NCBI RefSeq assembly: GCF_011759375.1
Contig: NZ_JAARML010000001.1
Span: 806,001 to 870,000 of the forward strand
Direction of reading: 5' to 3'
DNA length: 64,000 nucleotides
Source of the DNA: Paraflavitalea devenefica
GTDB lineage: Bacteria; Bacteroidota; Bacteroidia; Chitinophagales; Chitinophagaceae
This document shows, piece after piece, positions 8,489 through 18,832 of this stretch. The translations under genes and the position numbers were made by a program. The number at the start of each line of letters is the position of its first letter. Within the stretch, counting starts at the first letter, position 1. The notes under the pieces were generated by a model. That model ran no database searches. It had not been told where the DNA came from and saw only the letters and a program-made list of their open reading frames with translations.

Positions 8489-9475
8489 ATGAAACAAGTG
8501 ATTCGCATCGGCACCAGGGAAAGTCAACTGGCCGTATGGCAGGCTATGCAGGTAAAGGAGCTGTTAGCCGGTCAAAACGTAGCCGCCGAACTGGTGTACA
8601 TTAAAAGTGAAGGCGATATTGACCTCAAAACACCCTTATATGAAATGGGGGTGCAGGGGATCTTTACCCGCAGCCTGGATATTGCCTTGCTCAATAACCG
8701 GATAGATATTGCCGTGCACTCCATGAAAGATGTGCCCACGCAGTTACCTCCCGGGATTGTACCTGCCGCCGCCCTGAAAAGAGCCTCCTGGAAGGACCTG
8801 TTGGTTTACAAAGGTGATTGGCAAGAGTTAAGTAGTCAATTAGGATACGCAGATGGCCAGTGGGCGAACCCACTCACTCCCGATAGCTATCGGGACTACT
8901 CACCACTCACTATTGCCACCAGCAGCATCCGCCGCAAAGCGCAATGGTTACACCGCTACCCACATCATAACATAGATAACCTGCGCGGCAACGTCAATAC
9001 CCGGCTGGCAAAAGTGGCCAGCAGCAACTGGAACGGGGCCATCTTTGCAGCAGCAGGCCTGGAAAGAATTGACCTGCGCCCGGAGCAATCTGTTGAACTG
9101 GACTGGATGTTACCGGCGCCGGCACAAGGGGCCATCATGGTGGTATGCCGGGAAGAAGATACAGCCATAGCAGGCATCTGCCAGGCTTTCAATGATGCCG
9201 ATACTGCCTTATGCACCAAAATAGAACGTGACTTTCTGCGTGCTTTGCTGGGAGGATGTTCCACCCCCATCAGTGCACTGGCGGAAGTAAAAAATGGGCA
9301 AGTAGATTTCCAAGGTAATATCCTGTCTATTGATGGGCAGCAAAAAGCATCCATTGAAAAAACAATAGCGCGCGATGCCGCCAGCGGGGCAGGAAACCTT
9401 TTTGCCAAGGAATTACTCGCCAATGGCGGACAGGCTATTGCCGACAGTATTCAAAAAACGGGAACTGCTCATTAG
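8489..9475 (+). CDS. hemC: Porphobilinogen deaminase (hydroxymethylbilane synthase) with an in-frame repeat insertion
   Basis: Joins four porphobilinogen molecules into hydroxymethylbilane. It has 328 residues. The N-terminus IRIGTRESQLAVWQA is typical. The substrate-binding segment is ATSSIRRKAQWL, then LRGNVNTRL. The dipyrromethane cofactor Cys is in LLGGCSTPISA near residue 255. Between LLVY and TSSIRR there are about 20 residues more than usual (through GQWANPLTPDSYRDYSP), encoded by a palindromic repeat that keeps the frame. The stop is 3 bases before hemD. Confidence 0.95.
   Translation: MKQVIRIGTRESQLAVWQAMQVKELLAGQNVAAELVYIKSEGDIDLKTPLYEMGVQGIFTRSLDIALLNNRIDIAVHSMKDVPTQLPPGIVPAAALKRASWKDLLVYKGDWQELSSQLGYADGQWANPLTPDSYRDYSPLTIATSSIRRKAQWLHRYPHHNIDNLRGNVNTRLAKVASSNWNGAIFAAAGLERIDLRPEQSVELDWMLPAPAQGAIMVVCREEDTAIAGICQAFNDADTALCTKIERDFLRALLGGCSTPISALAEVKNGQVDFQGNILSIDGQQKASIEKTIARDAASGAGNLFAKELLANGGQAIADSIQKTGTAH
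8831..8915. repeat. Palindromic repeat inserted in-frame in hemC
   Basis: The core TCCCGATAGCTATCGGGA at 8878-8895 is a perfect 18-base palindrome. It is flanked by AGTAGTC (8831-8837) and its complement GACTACT (8894-8900), by a small AGTGGG/CCCACT hairpin, and by CACCACTCACT words. On the reverse strand, GTGAGTGGTGAGTAG resembles the GAGTGGTGAATGG tract at the right edge of the window. Boundaries are approximate. Confidence 0.6.
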
Positions 9476-9478
9476 TAT

Positions 9479-10213
9479 ATGGCTCAATACACCATACTCA
9501 GTACCAAAAAAATTGCACCAACTCTTAAAGAAGAAATGGTGCAAAGGGGTATTGATGTATTGGAAGAAGAGTTCATTACCATTAAGCCAATCCTTAACCA
9601 AATTAAACAGGTAGAAATAAAGCCCTGGATTGAGCACCCTGTTGAAATAGCTGTTGTATTTACCAGCCAGCATGCAGCAGCTACCGTAAATAAATACCTG
9701 CGTCCTTTTGATACGTATATTATTCCCGGCAACTGGCGGGTATTTTGTTTGAGTGGAGCTACCAAAGAATCGGCACAGCAACACATCCTGGCAGAGCAAC
9801 TCATTGATACGGCTCCTAACGCGACCGAACTGGCAGCAAAGATCATAGCACACGGACAATTTAAGCAGGTGGTTTTTTTCTGTGGCAACCAGCGACGCGA
9901 AGAACTACCCCGCCTATTAAAGGAAGCCGGTATTGAAGTAGTAGAAATAGTCGTGTATGAAACCATTGCAACGCCTGTACTGGCTACCAATAACCTCGAT
10001 GCGGTGTTGTTCTTTAGTCCCAGTGCAGTGAAGAGCTTTTTTTCAGTCAACACACTGAAAAAAGACACTCCCTGCTTCGCCATCGGCGCTACTACAGCCG
10101 CTGCCATTGGTGAGTATACAGACAACAAGGTTATTACCAGTGATACTCCCTCACCCGAAACCATGCTGGCCAGTGTATTATTTTACCTGCAAAACATTGA
10201 TTTATATAAATAG
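9479..10213 (+). CDS. hemD: Uroporphyrinogen-III synthase
   Basis: Cyclises hydroxymethylbilane to uroporphyrinogen III with inversion of ring D. It has 244 residues. The family is poorly conserved; recognisable parts are FTSQHAA near 60, FFCGNQRREELPRLLKEAGI near 137-156, VYETI, and the DAVLFFSPSAVKSF segment near 178-191. Position between hemC and hemE, with 3 bases after hemC, makes the call secure. Confidence 0.93.
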   Translation: MAQYTILSTKKIAPTLKEEMVQRGIDVLEEEFITIKPILNQIKQVEIKPWIEHPVEIAVVFTSQHAAATVNKYLRPFDTYIIPGNWRVFCLSGATKESAQQHILAEQLIDTAPNATELAAKIIAHGQFKQVVFFCGNQRREELPRLLKEAGIEVVEIVVYETIATPVLATNNLDAVLFFSPSAVKSFFSVNTLKKDTPCFAIGATTAAAIGEYTDNKVITSDTPSPETMLASVLFYLQNIDLYK

Positions 10214-10229
10214 CAAGAATCTATAAAAA

Positions 10230-11306
10230 ATGACATCCTCCATACAGAACATTTCAGCCACCACCAACAACATGAAACTACAAAATGACCTGTTATTACG
10301 CACCTTGCGCGGCGAGCAAACAGAACGTACACCTGTGTGGATGATGCGCCAGGCAGGTCGTTACCTGCCGGATTACATCAAGCTCCGGGAGAAATACTCC
10401 TTCTTTGAGCGTTGTGAAACGCCTGAGCTGGCTGCAGAAATAACCATCCAGCCGGTAGAACAGGTAGGGGTGGATGCCGCCATTATCTTCTCCGACATAT
10501 TGGTAGTACCCAAGGCCATGGGCCTGGAAGTACAATTGCTGGAAGGTAAAGGCCCCTTCCTGCCAGATCCTATCAAACAAGCCAGTGACCTCAACAGGAT
10601 ACACATCCCTGATGTACAGGAAAAGCTGGGCTATGTGTTCGACGCCCTGCGCCTCACTAAAAAAGAGCTCAATGGCCGGGTGCCGTTAATTGGCTTTGCC
10701 GGCGCTCCGTGGACCCTGCTGTGCTATATGGTACAGGGCAAAGGCTCCAAAACATTTGATGACGCCAAGGCATTCTGCTATACACAGCCCGAAACAGCCC
10801 ACCGCCTTTTACAGATGATCACCGATACGACCATTGCTTATTTAAAGGAGCAGGTAAAAGCAGGTGCCGACGTTATACAAATATTTGATAGCTGGGGAGG
10901 ATTGCTGAGCCCTGCTGATTTTGAGAACATCTCCTTGCGGTATATCCGCCAGATCGTAGCAGCGCTTAAAGAAGAAGTACTTACCATCGTCTTTGCCAAA
11001 GGCGCCTGGCATTCCCTGGAAGGCATGGCTGCTACCGGCGCCCATGGCCTGGGTATTGACTGGTGTATCACCCCGGCGCTCGCCCGTCAGATGGCAGGGC
11101 CTAAAGTAGTACTGCAAGGGAATTTTGATCCTGCCAAATTACTGTCGCCCATACCTGTCATTGAGCAGGAAGTTACACAAATGCTGGAAGCCTTCGGAGG
11201 CTATGGCCATATTGCTAACCTGGGGCATGGTATTTTACCCAATGTTCCGGTAGATCACGCCCGCGCCTTTGTGAATACGGTAAAGAACTACCGGCACAAA
11301 GCATGA
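10230..11306 (+). CDS. hemE: Uroporphyrinogen decarboxylase
   Basis: Decarboxylates uroporphyrinogen III to coproporphyrinogen III. The signature [16 protein letters not shown] is present, as are [14 protein letters not shown] near 152-165 and the C-terminal [14 protein letters not shown]. It has 358 residues from the ATG at 10230. An in-frame ATG at 10272 (MKLQND) would give 344 residues, closer to the core family start, so the first 14 residues are uncertain. Confidence 0.96.
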   Translation: MTSSIQNISATTNNMKLQNDLLLRTLRGEQTERTPVWMMRQAGRYLPDYIKLREKYSFFERCETPELAAEITIQPVEQVGVDAAIIFSDILVVPKAMGLEVQLLEGKGPFLPDPIKQASDLNRIHIPDVQEKLGYVFDALRLTKKELNGRVPLIGFAGAPWTLLCYMVQGKGSKTFDDAKAFCYTQPETAHRLLQMITDTTIAYLKEQVKAGADVIQIFDSWGGLLSPADFENISLRYIRQIVAALKEEVLTIVFAKGAWHSLEGMAATGAHGLGIDWCITPALARQMAGPKVVLQGNFDPAKLLSPIPVIEQEVTQMLEAFGGYGHIANLGHGILPNVPVDHARAFVNTVKNYRHKA

Positions 11307-11333
11307 TTCAATCCCTTTACAATTTCTTCAATC

Positions 11334-12269
11334 ATGAACGCTGCATCAATATCAACCCCAGGCATAAAAGAAAGCTGGATCAATTATATTCATGACCTGC
11401 AAGACCGTATCTGCCAGGCCCTTGAACAAGTAGACGGACAGACTACTTTTAAAGAAGACAAATGGGAACGTACCGAAGGTGGTGGCGGTAAAACAAGGTT
11501 GATGACAGGAGGAGCAGTATTTGAAAAGGGCGGCGTTAATACCTCTATCGTATTTGGTCCTGTAACAGAGTTGATGCGCAGCCAGCTAAAGATCGATGGC
11601 GATAACTGGTTTGCCTGCGGCCTCTCACTGGTGTTGCATCCCAACAATCCGTTTGTACCTACGGTGCATTGCAACTACCGTATGTTTGAACTGTACAATG
11701 CCAACAACGAGGTCATTGACCGGTGGTTTGGTGGTGGCACTGACTTAACGCCTTATTATTTAATAAAAGAAGACGCTGTTCACTTTCATGGCACCTATAA
11801 AAATGTCTGTGATCAATTTGACAAATCCTTTTTCCCGAAATTCAAAAAGGAGTGTGATGATTACTTTGTGAACAAGCACCGGAACAATGAGCGCCGGGGC
11901 ATTGGCGGCATATTCTATGACTATCAACGTCCCACTGACCAGCAGGATGTAAACTTCTGGATGAATTTCGGGAAATCCTGCGGTGATGCTTTTATCCCGG
12001 CCTATGTGCCCATTGTAGAAAAAAGGAAGAACACGCCTTATACCAGCAGCCACAAATACTGGCAGGAAATACGGCGTGGCAGGTATACAGAATTTAACCT
12101 GGTACATGACAGAGGTACTATCTTTGGTCTCAAAACCAACGGACGTATTGAAAGTATCCTGATGAGCCTGCCTCCCACTGTGCGGTTTGATTACAATTAC
12201 CAGCCGGCGCCAGGAACGCCGGAAGAAAAGCTGCAACAGGTATGTTTGCAGCCAGTTGATTGGGTTTAA
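11334..12269 (+). CDS. hemF: Oxygen-dependent coproporphyrinogen III oxidase
   Basis: Converts coproporphyrinogen III to protoporphyrinogen IX using O2. It has 311 residues. The segments WERTEGGGGKTRLMTGG near 43-59, NPFVPTVHCNYRMFE and WFGGGTDLTPYYL near 132-144 are signatures of the HemF family. No radical SAM CxxxCxxC motif occurs, which separates it from HemN and points to aerobic growth. Confidence 0.97.
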   Translation: MNAASISTPGIKESWINYIHDLQDRICQALEQVDGQTTFKEDKWERTEGGGGKTRLMTGGAVFEKGGVNTSIVFGPVTELMRSQLKIDGDNWFACGLSLVLHPNNPFVPTVHCNYRMFELYNANNEVIDRWFGGGTDLTPYYLIKEDAVHFHGTYKNVCDQFDKSFFPKFKKECDDYFVNKHRNNERRGIGGIFYDYQRPTDQQDVNFWMNFGKSCGDAFIPAYVPIVEKRKNTPYTSSHKYWQEIRRGRYTEFNLVHDRGTIFGLKTNGRIESILMSLPPTVRFDYNYQPAPGTPEEKLQQVCLQPVDWV

Positions 12270-12317
12270 TATTACCGGGCACCGGGACAATCTCCCGGAG
12301 CATTAAAACATATATGT

Positions 12318-13292
12318 ATGTATTTACAAAGAAGGAACAGGATCTTACGTCAATCGCCGGCTATCCGTTCATTGGTAGCGGAAACCCTACTTACCCCCAA
12401 TGATTTCATTGTACCCTTATTCATAGTAGAAGGAACTTATATAAAGGAAGAGATTTCCTCCATGCCCGGTTATTACCGGCTTAGCCTGGACAATACCGTC
12501 AAAGAAGTAAAGGAATTATGGAACATGGGATTAAAGAGTGTATTGCTTTTTGTGAAATGTAAAGATGAGTTGAAAGACAACAAGGGGACAGAAGCGGTTA
12601 ACCCGCAGGGGTTAATGCAAAGAAGTATCCGGGCCATCAAAGATGCCTGTCCGGATATGCTGATCATGACCGATGTAGCACTTGATCCTTTTTCTTCTTT
12701 TGGGCATGATGGTATTGTGGAAGGACAGGAAATTGTAAATGACGCCACGGTAGAAGTGCTGGCACAAATGAGCGTGAGCCATGCACAGGCAGGAGCAGAT
12801 TTCGTAGCACCCAGTGACATGATGGATGGGCGCATCGGTGCCATTCGTACTGCCCTGGAACAAAACGGATTTACCAAAACAGGCATCATGAGCTATAGCG
12901 CCAAGTACGCCTCCTGTTTTTATGGTCCTTTCCGGGATGCACTGGATTCAGCACCCGGCTTCGGCGATAAAAAGACTTACCAGATGGATTACGCCAACCG
13001 TACAGAGGCTGTGAAAGAAACGCTGATGGATATACAGGAAGGGGCAGATATTGTGATGGTAAAACCAGCTCTGGCTTACCTTGACATTATCCGTGATGTA
13101 AAAAACAATGTGGACATTCCTGTAAGCGCCTATAATATCAGTGGCGAGTATGCCATGATCAAGGCTGCCGCCAAGATGGGCTGGCTCAATGAAGAAAAAG
13201 CCATCCTTGAAACATTAACAGCTATCAAACGCGCCGGCGCCGATCTGATAGCCACCTATTTTGCCAAAGATGCCGTAAAGCTGATTGGCTAA
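12318..13292 (+). CDS. hemB: Delta-aminolevulinic acid dehydratase (porphobilinogen synthase)
   Basis: Condenses two 5-aminolevulinate molecules to porphobilinogen. It has 324 residues. The Schiff-base lysines lie in MSYSAKYASCFYGPFRDA near 192-209 and in DIVMVKPALAYLDI near 241-254. The metal-site region near 120 (MTDVALDPFSSFGHDG) has no cysteines, where Zn enzymes have a Cys triad; an Asp/Mg-type enzyme is inferred. Confidence 0.96.
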   Translation: MYLQRRNRILRQSPAIRSLVAETLLTPNDFIVPLFIVEGTYIKEEISSMPGYYRLSLDNTVKEVKELWNMGLKSVLLFVKCKDELKDNKGTEAVNPQGLMQRSIRAIKDACPDMLIMTDVALDPFSSFGHDGIVEGQEIVNDATVEVLAQMSVSHAQAGADFVAPSDMMDGRIGAIRTALEQNGFTKTGIMSYSAKYASCFYGPFRDALDSAPGFGDKKTYQMDYANRTEAVKETLMDIQEGADIVMVKPALAYLDIIRDVKNNVDIPVSAYNISGEYAMIKAAAKMGWLNEEKAILETLTAIKRAGADLIATYFAKDAVKLIG

Positions 13293-13341
13293 AGAAATAC
13301 AACTACCCTAACAAATATTACTGAATACTGAGTCTTATACC

Positions 13342-14631
13342 ATGAGCATCAACAAAAGCATCGAACTGTTCCAGCGTGCCCAGCAATCCATACCCGGCGG
13401 CGTTAACTCTCCCGTAAGAGCTTTTAAAAGCGTAGGCGGCACTCCTTTATTTATCAAAAAGGCACAAGGTGCTTACCTGTATGATGCAGATGACAACCGG
13501 TACATTGATTATATCGCTTCCTGGGGCCCCATGATACTGGGACATGCTTATGAGCCTGTAGTAAATGCCATCCGGGAGCAAGCTGTTTATTCCACTTCCT
13601 ATGGCGCGCCCACTGAACTGGAGATTAAGATGGCAGAGCTTATCAAAAGCATGGTACCCAATGTAGACCTCATCCGCATGGTGAGCAGCGGAACAGAAGC
13701 CTGCATGAGCGCGATCCGGGTAGCCCGTGGTTATACAGGACGTAACAAGATCATCAAATTTGAAGGTTGTTACCACGGCCATGCCGATTCCTTCCTGGTA
13801 AAGGCCGGCAGTGGAGTAGCCACCTTCAACATCCAAACAGTTCCAGGCGTAACAGCCGGTGTAGCTACTGATACCCTCACCTGCGCTTATAATGACCTTG
13901 CAGCCGTAGAAAAGCTGGTCAATGAAAACAAACAACAGATTGCCGCTATTATCATTGAACCGGTAGCCGGCAATATGGGTTGTATTTTACCGGAACCCGG
14001 TTTTTTGGAAGGGCTTAGAAAAATATGCGATGCAGAAGGCATCCTGTTCATATTTGATGAAGTGATGACAGGTTTTCGCCTGGCAAAAGGCGGCGCCCAA
14101 GAGCGGTTGGGCATTAATGCAGACCTGGTAACTTATGGTAAGGTAATTGGCGCCGGAATGCCAGTAGGCGCTTTTGGGGGAAAGAAGCATATTATGGAAG
14201 TAGTTTCTCCATTAGGAAATGTATACCAGGCAGGGACGCTAAGTGGTAATCCCATTGCCATGATTGCCGGTTATACACTACTTACCGTATTGAATGAACA
14301 ACCTCAGTTGTTACAGGAAATTGAAGAGAAGACTATTTATCTCAAAGAAGGGCTTCATAAAATATTGGCAGCAACGGGCACACCTTATGTAATCAATCAA
14401 CTGGGTTCTATGATCAGCGTTCATTTCAGTGATCGCCCGGTAACTGATTTTGCCACTGCTGCCGCTGCCAACAACCAGTTATTCAATAAATTCTTCCATG
14501 GCATGCTGAAAAGAGGCGTTTACCTACCGCCTTCCGCATTTGAAAGCTGGTTCTTAAATAATGCACTTACAAGGGAAGATCTTGATGCTACCTTACAGGC
14601 AGCTAAAGAGAGTCTGGCTGAAATCTTATAA
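13342..14631 (+). CDS. hemL: Glutamate-1-semialdehyde 2,1-aminomutase
   Basis: PLP enzyme that converts glutamate-1-semialdehyde to 5-aminolevulinate. It has 429 residues. The start [15 protein letters not shown], the segment [19 protein letters not shown], and the PLP lysine in [17 protein letters not shown] near 267 are diagnostic. Last gene of the heme operon. Its stop is 7 bases from the end of the convergent polysaccharide locus. Confidence 0.97.
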   Translation: MSINKSIELFQRAQQSIPGGVNSPVRAFKSVGGTPLFIKKAQGAYLYDADDNRYIDYIASWGPMILGHAYEPVVNAIREQAVYSTSYGAPTELEIKMAELIKSMVPNVDLIRMVSSGTEACMSAIRVARGYTGRNKIIKFEGCYHGHADSFLVKAGSGVATFNIQTVPGVTAGVATDTLTCAYNDLAAVEKLVNENKQQIAAIIIEPVAGNMGCILPEPGFLEGLRKICDAEGILFIFDEVMTGFRLAKGGAQERLGINADLVTYGKVIGAGMPVGAFGGKKHIMEVVSPLGNVYQAGTLSGNPIAMIAGYTLLTVLNEQPQLLQEIEEKTIYLKEGLHKILAATGTPYVINQLGSMISVHFSDRPVTDFATAAAANNQLFNKFFHGMLKRGVYLPPSAFESWFLNNALTREDLDATLQAAKESLAEIL

Positions 14632-14638
14632 CAGCCGT

Positions 14639-15379
14639 TTACAGGGAGGAATTTAAAATTCTGCCGGAATCAAGGAGTGATTTAACGCTATCCATCAGGG
14701 AAGAAGAGGATCGTAATGCATCCAGGTGACGTTGATGGTGCAGGTCGGTGCCCAGCAGATCGATATACTTCTTTTTAATCAGGTACTGGGCCAGCTCCTG
14801 CGGTATCTTACCGTAATAGCTGGTAAGTGATAAGAGATTGAGTTGAAAATAACAGCCGGCCTCTTTCAGCTCATCATACCATTGCTTCCGGGAAACCAGG
14901 TAGTTATATCGCTCGGGATGAGCCAGAATGGGCTTATAACCTTTTATCTGCATTTCAAATAAGGTCTCTTTTACATTCATCGGGGTAGTAACAAATGAAA
15001 ACTCGACCAATACCCAGTTATCTTTTATTGTGAGCAGGGGAACGTCCTTTCTCAACAATCCATCAAAATGATCGTCCAGGAAATATTCTGCTGCCGCTCT
15101 GACAGGAACACCCATGCGCTCCCCTTGCAGGGATTGCTGTAACTGTCTGTGGGCATTTCCGATACTGTCTGTATCATTCTGATGCACACCCCACATAATA
15201 TGTGGCGTAGTAACAAATTGCTGATAGCCCAGTTGCTGTAAGCCTTTTATCAGTTCCAGGGAAGTAGCGCCATCAGGGCTGCCATCGTCTATTCCCGGTA
15301 ACAGGTGCGAGTGCATATCGGTACCCAATGCACTCAGGTCAACGCTACCACTGTTCTTTTTCCTGAAAATAGAGAACAT
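14639..15379 (-). CDS. CpsB/CapC-type tyrosine-protein phosphatase (PHP family)
   Basis: Mn-dependent phosphatase of 246 residues, expected to dephosphorylate the Tyr-rich tail of the Wzc-like kinase at 46568-48952. PHP metal ligands are visible in TDMHSHLLPGIDDGS near 20-34, in TTPHIMWG, in ILAHPERYNYL near 155, and in LGTDLHHQRH. It is the last gene of the polysaccharide locus. Confidence 0.88.
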   Translation of the reverse strand: MFSIFRKKNSGSVDLSALGTDMHSHLLPGIDDGSPDGATSLELIKGLQQLGYQQFVTTPHIMWGVHQNDTDSIGNAHRQLQQSLQGERMGVPVRAAAEYFLDDHFDGLLRKDVPLLTIKDNWVLVEFSFVTTPMNVKETLFEMQIKGYKPILAHPERYNYLVSRKQWYDELKEAGCYFQLNLLSLTSYYGKIPQELAQYLIKKKYIDLLGTDLHHQRHLDALRSSSSLMDSVKSLLDSGRILNSSL

Positions 15380-15423
15380 GCCAATGTTTTGTTGTGTATT
15401 ATTAAATTGGCAAGCAATAGTTG

Positions 15424-16359
15424 CTAAGCCACCGGCTCAGCTTTTACAAAATCGTTGTATACTTTTTGTATCCCTGCATGTAATGCTGTCTTCGCCTTCC
15501 AGCCCATACTATGCAGCTTTGTTACATCCATCAGTTTGCGGGGCGTACCATCCGGCTTACTCAGGTCATGTTGTATTTCGCCCTTATAACCTACAATATC
15601 TTTTATCAGTAATGCCAGTTCTTTGATAGTTACGTCTTCTCCGACACCAATATTCACAAATCCTTCTTCATTATAGGTCTGCATGAGAAAATAGCAGGCG
15701 TCGGCCAGGTCATCTGCATGCAGAAACTCACGCCGCGGATTTCCTGTTCCCCACATCACTACAGCCGGTTCATTGTTGACTTTGGCTTCATGGAATTTGC
15801 GGATCAGGGCCGGCAATACATGTGAATTATTGAGGTCATAATTATCATTCGGACCATATAAATTGGTAGGCATGACGGAAATGAAATTACAGCCATACTG
15901 GGCCCGGTAAGCATCACACATTTTAATACCGGCAATCTTTGCAATAGCATAAGGCTCATTGGTAGGTTCCAACAAACCCGTTAAGAGATATTCCTCTTTC
16001 AATGGCTGGGGAGCCAGTTTGGGATAAATGCAGGATGATCCCAGGAATAGGAGCTTTTTAACTCCCTGTACATAGGAAGCATGGATCACGTTGCTCTGGA
16101 TCATTATATTTTCATAAATGAAATCCGCCCTGTATACATTATTGGCCTGTATACCGCCTACTTTGGCGGCTCCCAGAAAAACATAATCAGGCTTTTCTTT
16201 GGCAAAAAACTCATCTACAGCCTGCTGGTTGCGAAGGTCTAGTTCCCCGGATGTTCGCAAAAGCAGGTTGGTAAACCCCTCGCCTTTCAGCTTACGCACA
16301 ATAGCTGACCCTACCATACCACGATGCCCTGCTACATATATCTTATCTGACTTATTCAT
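15424..16359 (-). CDS. fcl: GDP-L-fucose synthase
   Basis: NADPH-dependent 3,5-epimerase/4-reductase that makes GDP-L-fucose from GDP-4-keto-6-deoxymannose. It has 311 residues. The start has the Rossmann motif [11 protein letters not shown]. The segment [15 protein letters not shown] near 105-119 and the catalytic [16 protein letters not shown] near 136 (YxxxK) match the family. It follows gmd by 39 bases, so the locus makes GDP-fucose. Confidence 0.95.
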   Translation of the reverse strand: MNKSDKIYVAGHRGMVGSAIVRKLKGEGFTNLLLRTSGELDLRNQQAVDEFFAKEKPDYVFLGAAKVGGIQANNVYRADFIYENIMIQSNVIHASYVQGVKKLLFLGSSCIYPKLAPQPLKEEYLLTGLLEPTNEPYAIAKIAGIKMCDAYRAQYGCNFISVMPTNLYGPNDNYDLNNSHVLPALIRKFHEAKVNNEPAVVMWGTGNPRREFLHADDLADACYFLMQTYNEEGFVNIGVGEDVTIKELALLIKDIVGYKGEIQHDLSKPDGTPRKLMDVTKLHSMGWKAKTALHAGIQKVYNDFVKAEPVA

Positions 16360-16398
16360 AAGTTACAACTGGTAATAGCTTGCAAAATTAGCTCATTA

Positions 16399-17514
16399 TT
16401 ATTCAAACTGGTTACGCACGTAATAACCAGAATCCTTCAGTAAAACTTCTTTTCTGAATAGCTCTACATCATTGACTACCATTTCTTTTACCAACCCCGC
16501 CAGGTCGTATTTAGGTTTCCAGCCCAATTGTTGTTGCGCCTTGGTAGGATCACCGATCAGCAGATCCACTTCTGTAGGGCGGTAATAGCGCGCATCCACA
16601 GCCACTACTTCTTTGCCAATTTTCACCTGGAAATCAGGATTATTGCAGGCAGTTACCACTCCTACTTCCTTCTCGTCCTTCCCTTTAAATTCAACCTGAA
16701 TACCTACCTCATTGAAAGCCATGCGCACAAATTCGCGCACAGGAGTAGTTACACCAGTTGCTATTACATAATCCTCCGGTTTGGGTTGTTGCAGGATCAG
16801 GTACATGGCCTCCACATAGTCTTTGGCATGCCCCCAGTCGCGTTTAGCATCCAGGTTACCCAGGTAGATCTTTTCCTGTAAGCCAAGTGCTATCTTGGCC
16901 ACACCACGCGTGATCTTGCGGGTTACGAAGGTTTCGCCACGCAGCGGTGACTCGTGGTTGAACAAAATACCGTTTACGGCATACATATCATAGGCTTCCC
17001 GGTAATTGACCGTTATCCAATAAGCATACATTTTTGCTACAGCATACGGTGAACGCGGATAGAATGGTGTCTTCTCCGATTGGGGAATCTCCTGCACTTT
17101 ACCATATAATTCTGAGGTAGAAGCCTGGTAGATCTTTGTTTTCTTCGTGAGGCCCAGCAAACGTACGGCTTCCAGGATGCGTAAAGTACCGATACCATCT
17201 GCATTGGCAGTGTACTCCGGCGTTTCAAAGCTAACATGCACATGGCTCATGGCAGCCAGGTTATAGATCTCATCAGGTTGCGTTTCCTGTATAATCCGGA
17301 TCAGGTTGGTGGAGTCGGTCAGATCACCATAATGCAGCGTTAACTGTACGTTTTTCTCATGGGGGTCCTGGTACAGGTGATCAATACGCTCTGTATTAAA
17401 CAGTGAGCTCCTGCGTTTAATTCCATGCACAATATATCCCTTCTTCAGTAACAGATCAGTTAAATAAGCTCCATCCTGCCCGGTAACACCGGTAATCAAA
17501 GCAACTTTTGCCAT
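16399..17514 (-). CDS. gmd: GDP-mannose 4,6-dehydratase
   Basis: Converts GDP-mannose to GDP-4-keto-6-deoxymannose. It has 371 residues. The NAD site is [17 protein letters not shown], followed by [19 protein letters not shown]. Catalytic residues lie in [17 protein letters not shown] and in [12 protein letters not shown] (YxxxK). [18 protein letters not shown] is a strong Gmd signature. Gene pair with fcl. Confidence 0.97.
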   Translation of the reverse strand: MAKVALITGVTGQDGAYLTDLLLKKGYIVHGIKRRSSLFNTERIDHLYQDPHEKNVQLTLHYGDLTDSTNLIRIIQETQPDEIYNLAAMSHVHVSFETPEYTANADGIGTLRILEAVRLLGLTKKTKIYQASTSELYGKVQEIPQSEKTPFYPRSPYAVAKMYAYWITVNYREAYDMYAVNGILFNHESPLRGETFVTRKITRGVAKIALGLQEKIYLGNLDAKRDWGHAKDYVEAMYLILQQPKPEDYVIATGVTTPVREFVRMAFNEVGIQVEFKGKDEKEVGVVTACNNPDFQVKIGKEVVAVDARYYRPTEVDLLIGDPTKAQQQLGWKPKYDLAGLVKEMVVNDVELFRKEVLLKDSGYYVRNQFE

Positions 17515-17519
17515 AGTAT

Positions 17520-18266
17520 TTATCTGGTTATAAATTGAATAACTTTACGCACGGGCTTAAGCCAGGTCGTAAAAAAAAATGGTTTTAATTCATTCATGGC
17601 CCAGGCCTTCCTGTCTTCCTGGTTTGCCCTTAGCCTGTTCTTTATAGAGGCATTGCTTACACCGCCGGCCCGCATTTTCACCAACACCTTGGGAATATAA
17701 TGTGCCCTGGCATTGTGCCGCACCATAATGCGCAGCATCATTTCATAATCGGCTGCCGACCGCAGGTCGGTATTGAAAAGCCCTATTGCTTCATAGATAT
17801 TGCGGCGTACAAAAAAAGTCGGATGCGGCGGCATCCAGCCATAATAAAAATATCTCTTTTTATACTTTCCGCTCTTCCAATAACGGGTAACCGTCTGTAT
17901 ATCGTTTTGTTTCACATATTGCAGGTCCCCATACACAACATCCACAGCGGGATCCTTAAACGCTTCCATTACCTGCGAAAGTACGTCGCGATCATTATAG
18001 AAATCGTCTGAATTTAGGATTCCCACCACTTCTCCGGTAGCCAGTTGCAATCCTTTATTCATGGCGTCATAAATGCCCTTATCCTTTTCCGAAACCACCC
18101 GCGCCACATGCGGATAAGTGCGCACAATATCCAGTGTTCCATCCTTTGACAGCCCGTCCACAATAATATGCTCAACAGGTTGGTATTGCTGTTGTGAAAC
18201 GCTCTCCAACGTATCGCGCACCGTGGAAGCGCTATTATACGTAGCGGTAATAATGGTTATTTTCAT
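17520..18266 (-). CDS. Glycosyltransferase family 2 (WcaA/WcaE-like)
   Basis: 248 residues. GT-A fold start [20 protein letters not shown], then [22 protein letters not shown] and LNSDDFYND, the acidic metal site near residue 89. GIYDAMNKG is typical of colanic-acid-type GT2 enzymes. The ATG overlaps the stop of the upstream acetyltransferase gene by 4 bases (ATGA). Cytosolic or membrane-associated; sugar specificity cannot be read from sequence. Confidence 0.85.
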   Translation of the reverse strand: MKITIITATYNSASTVRDTLESVSQQQYQPVEHIIVDGLSKDGTLDIVRTYPHVARVVSEKDKGIYDAMNKGLQLATGEVVGILNSDDFYNDRDVLSQVMEAFKDPAVDVVYGDLQYVKQNDIQTVTRYWKSGKYKKRYFYYGWMPPHPTFFVRRNIYEAIGLFNTDLRSAADYEMMLRIMVRHNARAHYIPKVLVKMRAGGVSNASIKNRLRANQEDRKAWAMNELKPFFFTTWLKPVRKVIQFITR

Positions 18267-18832
18267 AACGCTCCCTCAATAAGTCGTTCGCGCACGGGTA
18301 CAGCAGGATTCCCCTGATAAATAGTATAAGCATCCAGTCTTTTATTGGCCACCGACATAGCCGATAATACAGCATGCGATTCAACATGCACCCCTGGGCA
18401 AACCAAGGCTTTAGCTCCTATCCACACCCCATTCTCCAAAATAATTCCAGCTACCATCAGATCGAAAGTGGATTTGGTATAATCATGGTTACCTGTCAGA
18501 AGCATGGCTCCCTGGGAGATACACACGTTATTACCTATAGTAACATTAGCCAAGTTATCAATCCATACTTTCTCGCCAATCCAGGAATGATCTCCAATGG
18601 TTAATTTCCAGGGATATTTAATATTAACCGCCGGCTTTATGACTACTCCTTTACCAATTTTTCCGCCAAACCAACGCAGCAATATGCGTTTCAGGGAGGA
18701 AAAGGGATTCAGCGGGTTGATAAAAAAGCATACATTGATCAAATACCACAAGCCTCTTTTAATGGCTGAAGCACCGATCTCAGCCTTATACCAGTTATTT
18801 GAGTAAGCCGAAAGATCTGTTACCTGTTTCAT
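18263..18832 (-). CDS. WcaF-type colanic acid acetyltransferase
   Basis: Hexapeptide-repeat acetyltransferase of 189 residues. The segment NPFSSLKRILLRWFGGKIGKG and the left-handed beta-helix repeats (IGDHSWIGEKVWIDNLANV, IGNNVCISQGAMLLTGNHDY) match WcaF. It overlaps both neighbours by 4 bases. Near gmd, fcl and WcaA-like genes, so O-acetylation of a fucose-containing repeat unit is likely. Confidence 0.85.
   Translation of the reverse strand: MKQVTDLSAYSNNWYKAEIGASAIKRGLWYLINVCFFINPLNPFSSLKRILLRWFGGKIGKGVVIKPAVNIKYPWKLTIGDHSWIGEKVWIDNLANVTIGNNVCISQGAMLLTGNHDYTKSTFDLMVAGIILENGVWIGAKALVCPGVHVESHAVLSAMSVANKRLDAYTIYQGNPAVPVRERLIEGAL

Noticed and set aside
9484..10164. 226-codon reverse ORF over hemD
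   Set aside because: Shadow of hemD, which is secure from operon position and motifs.
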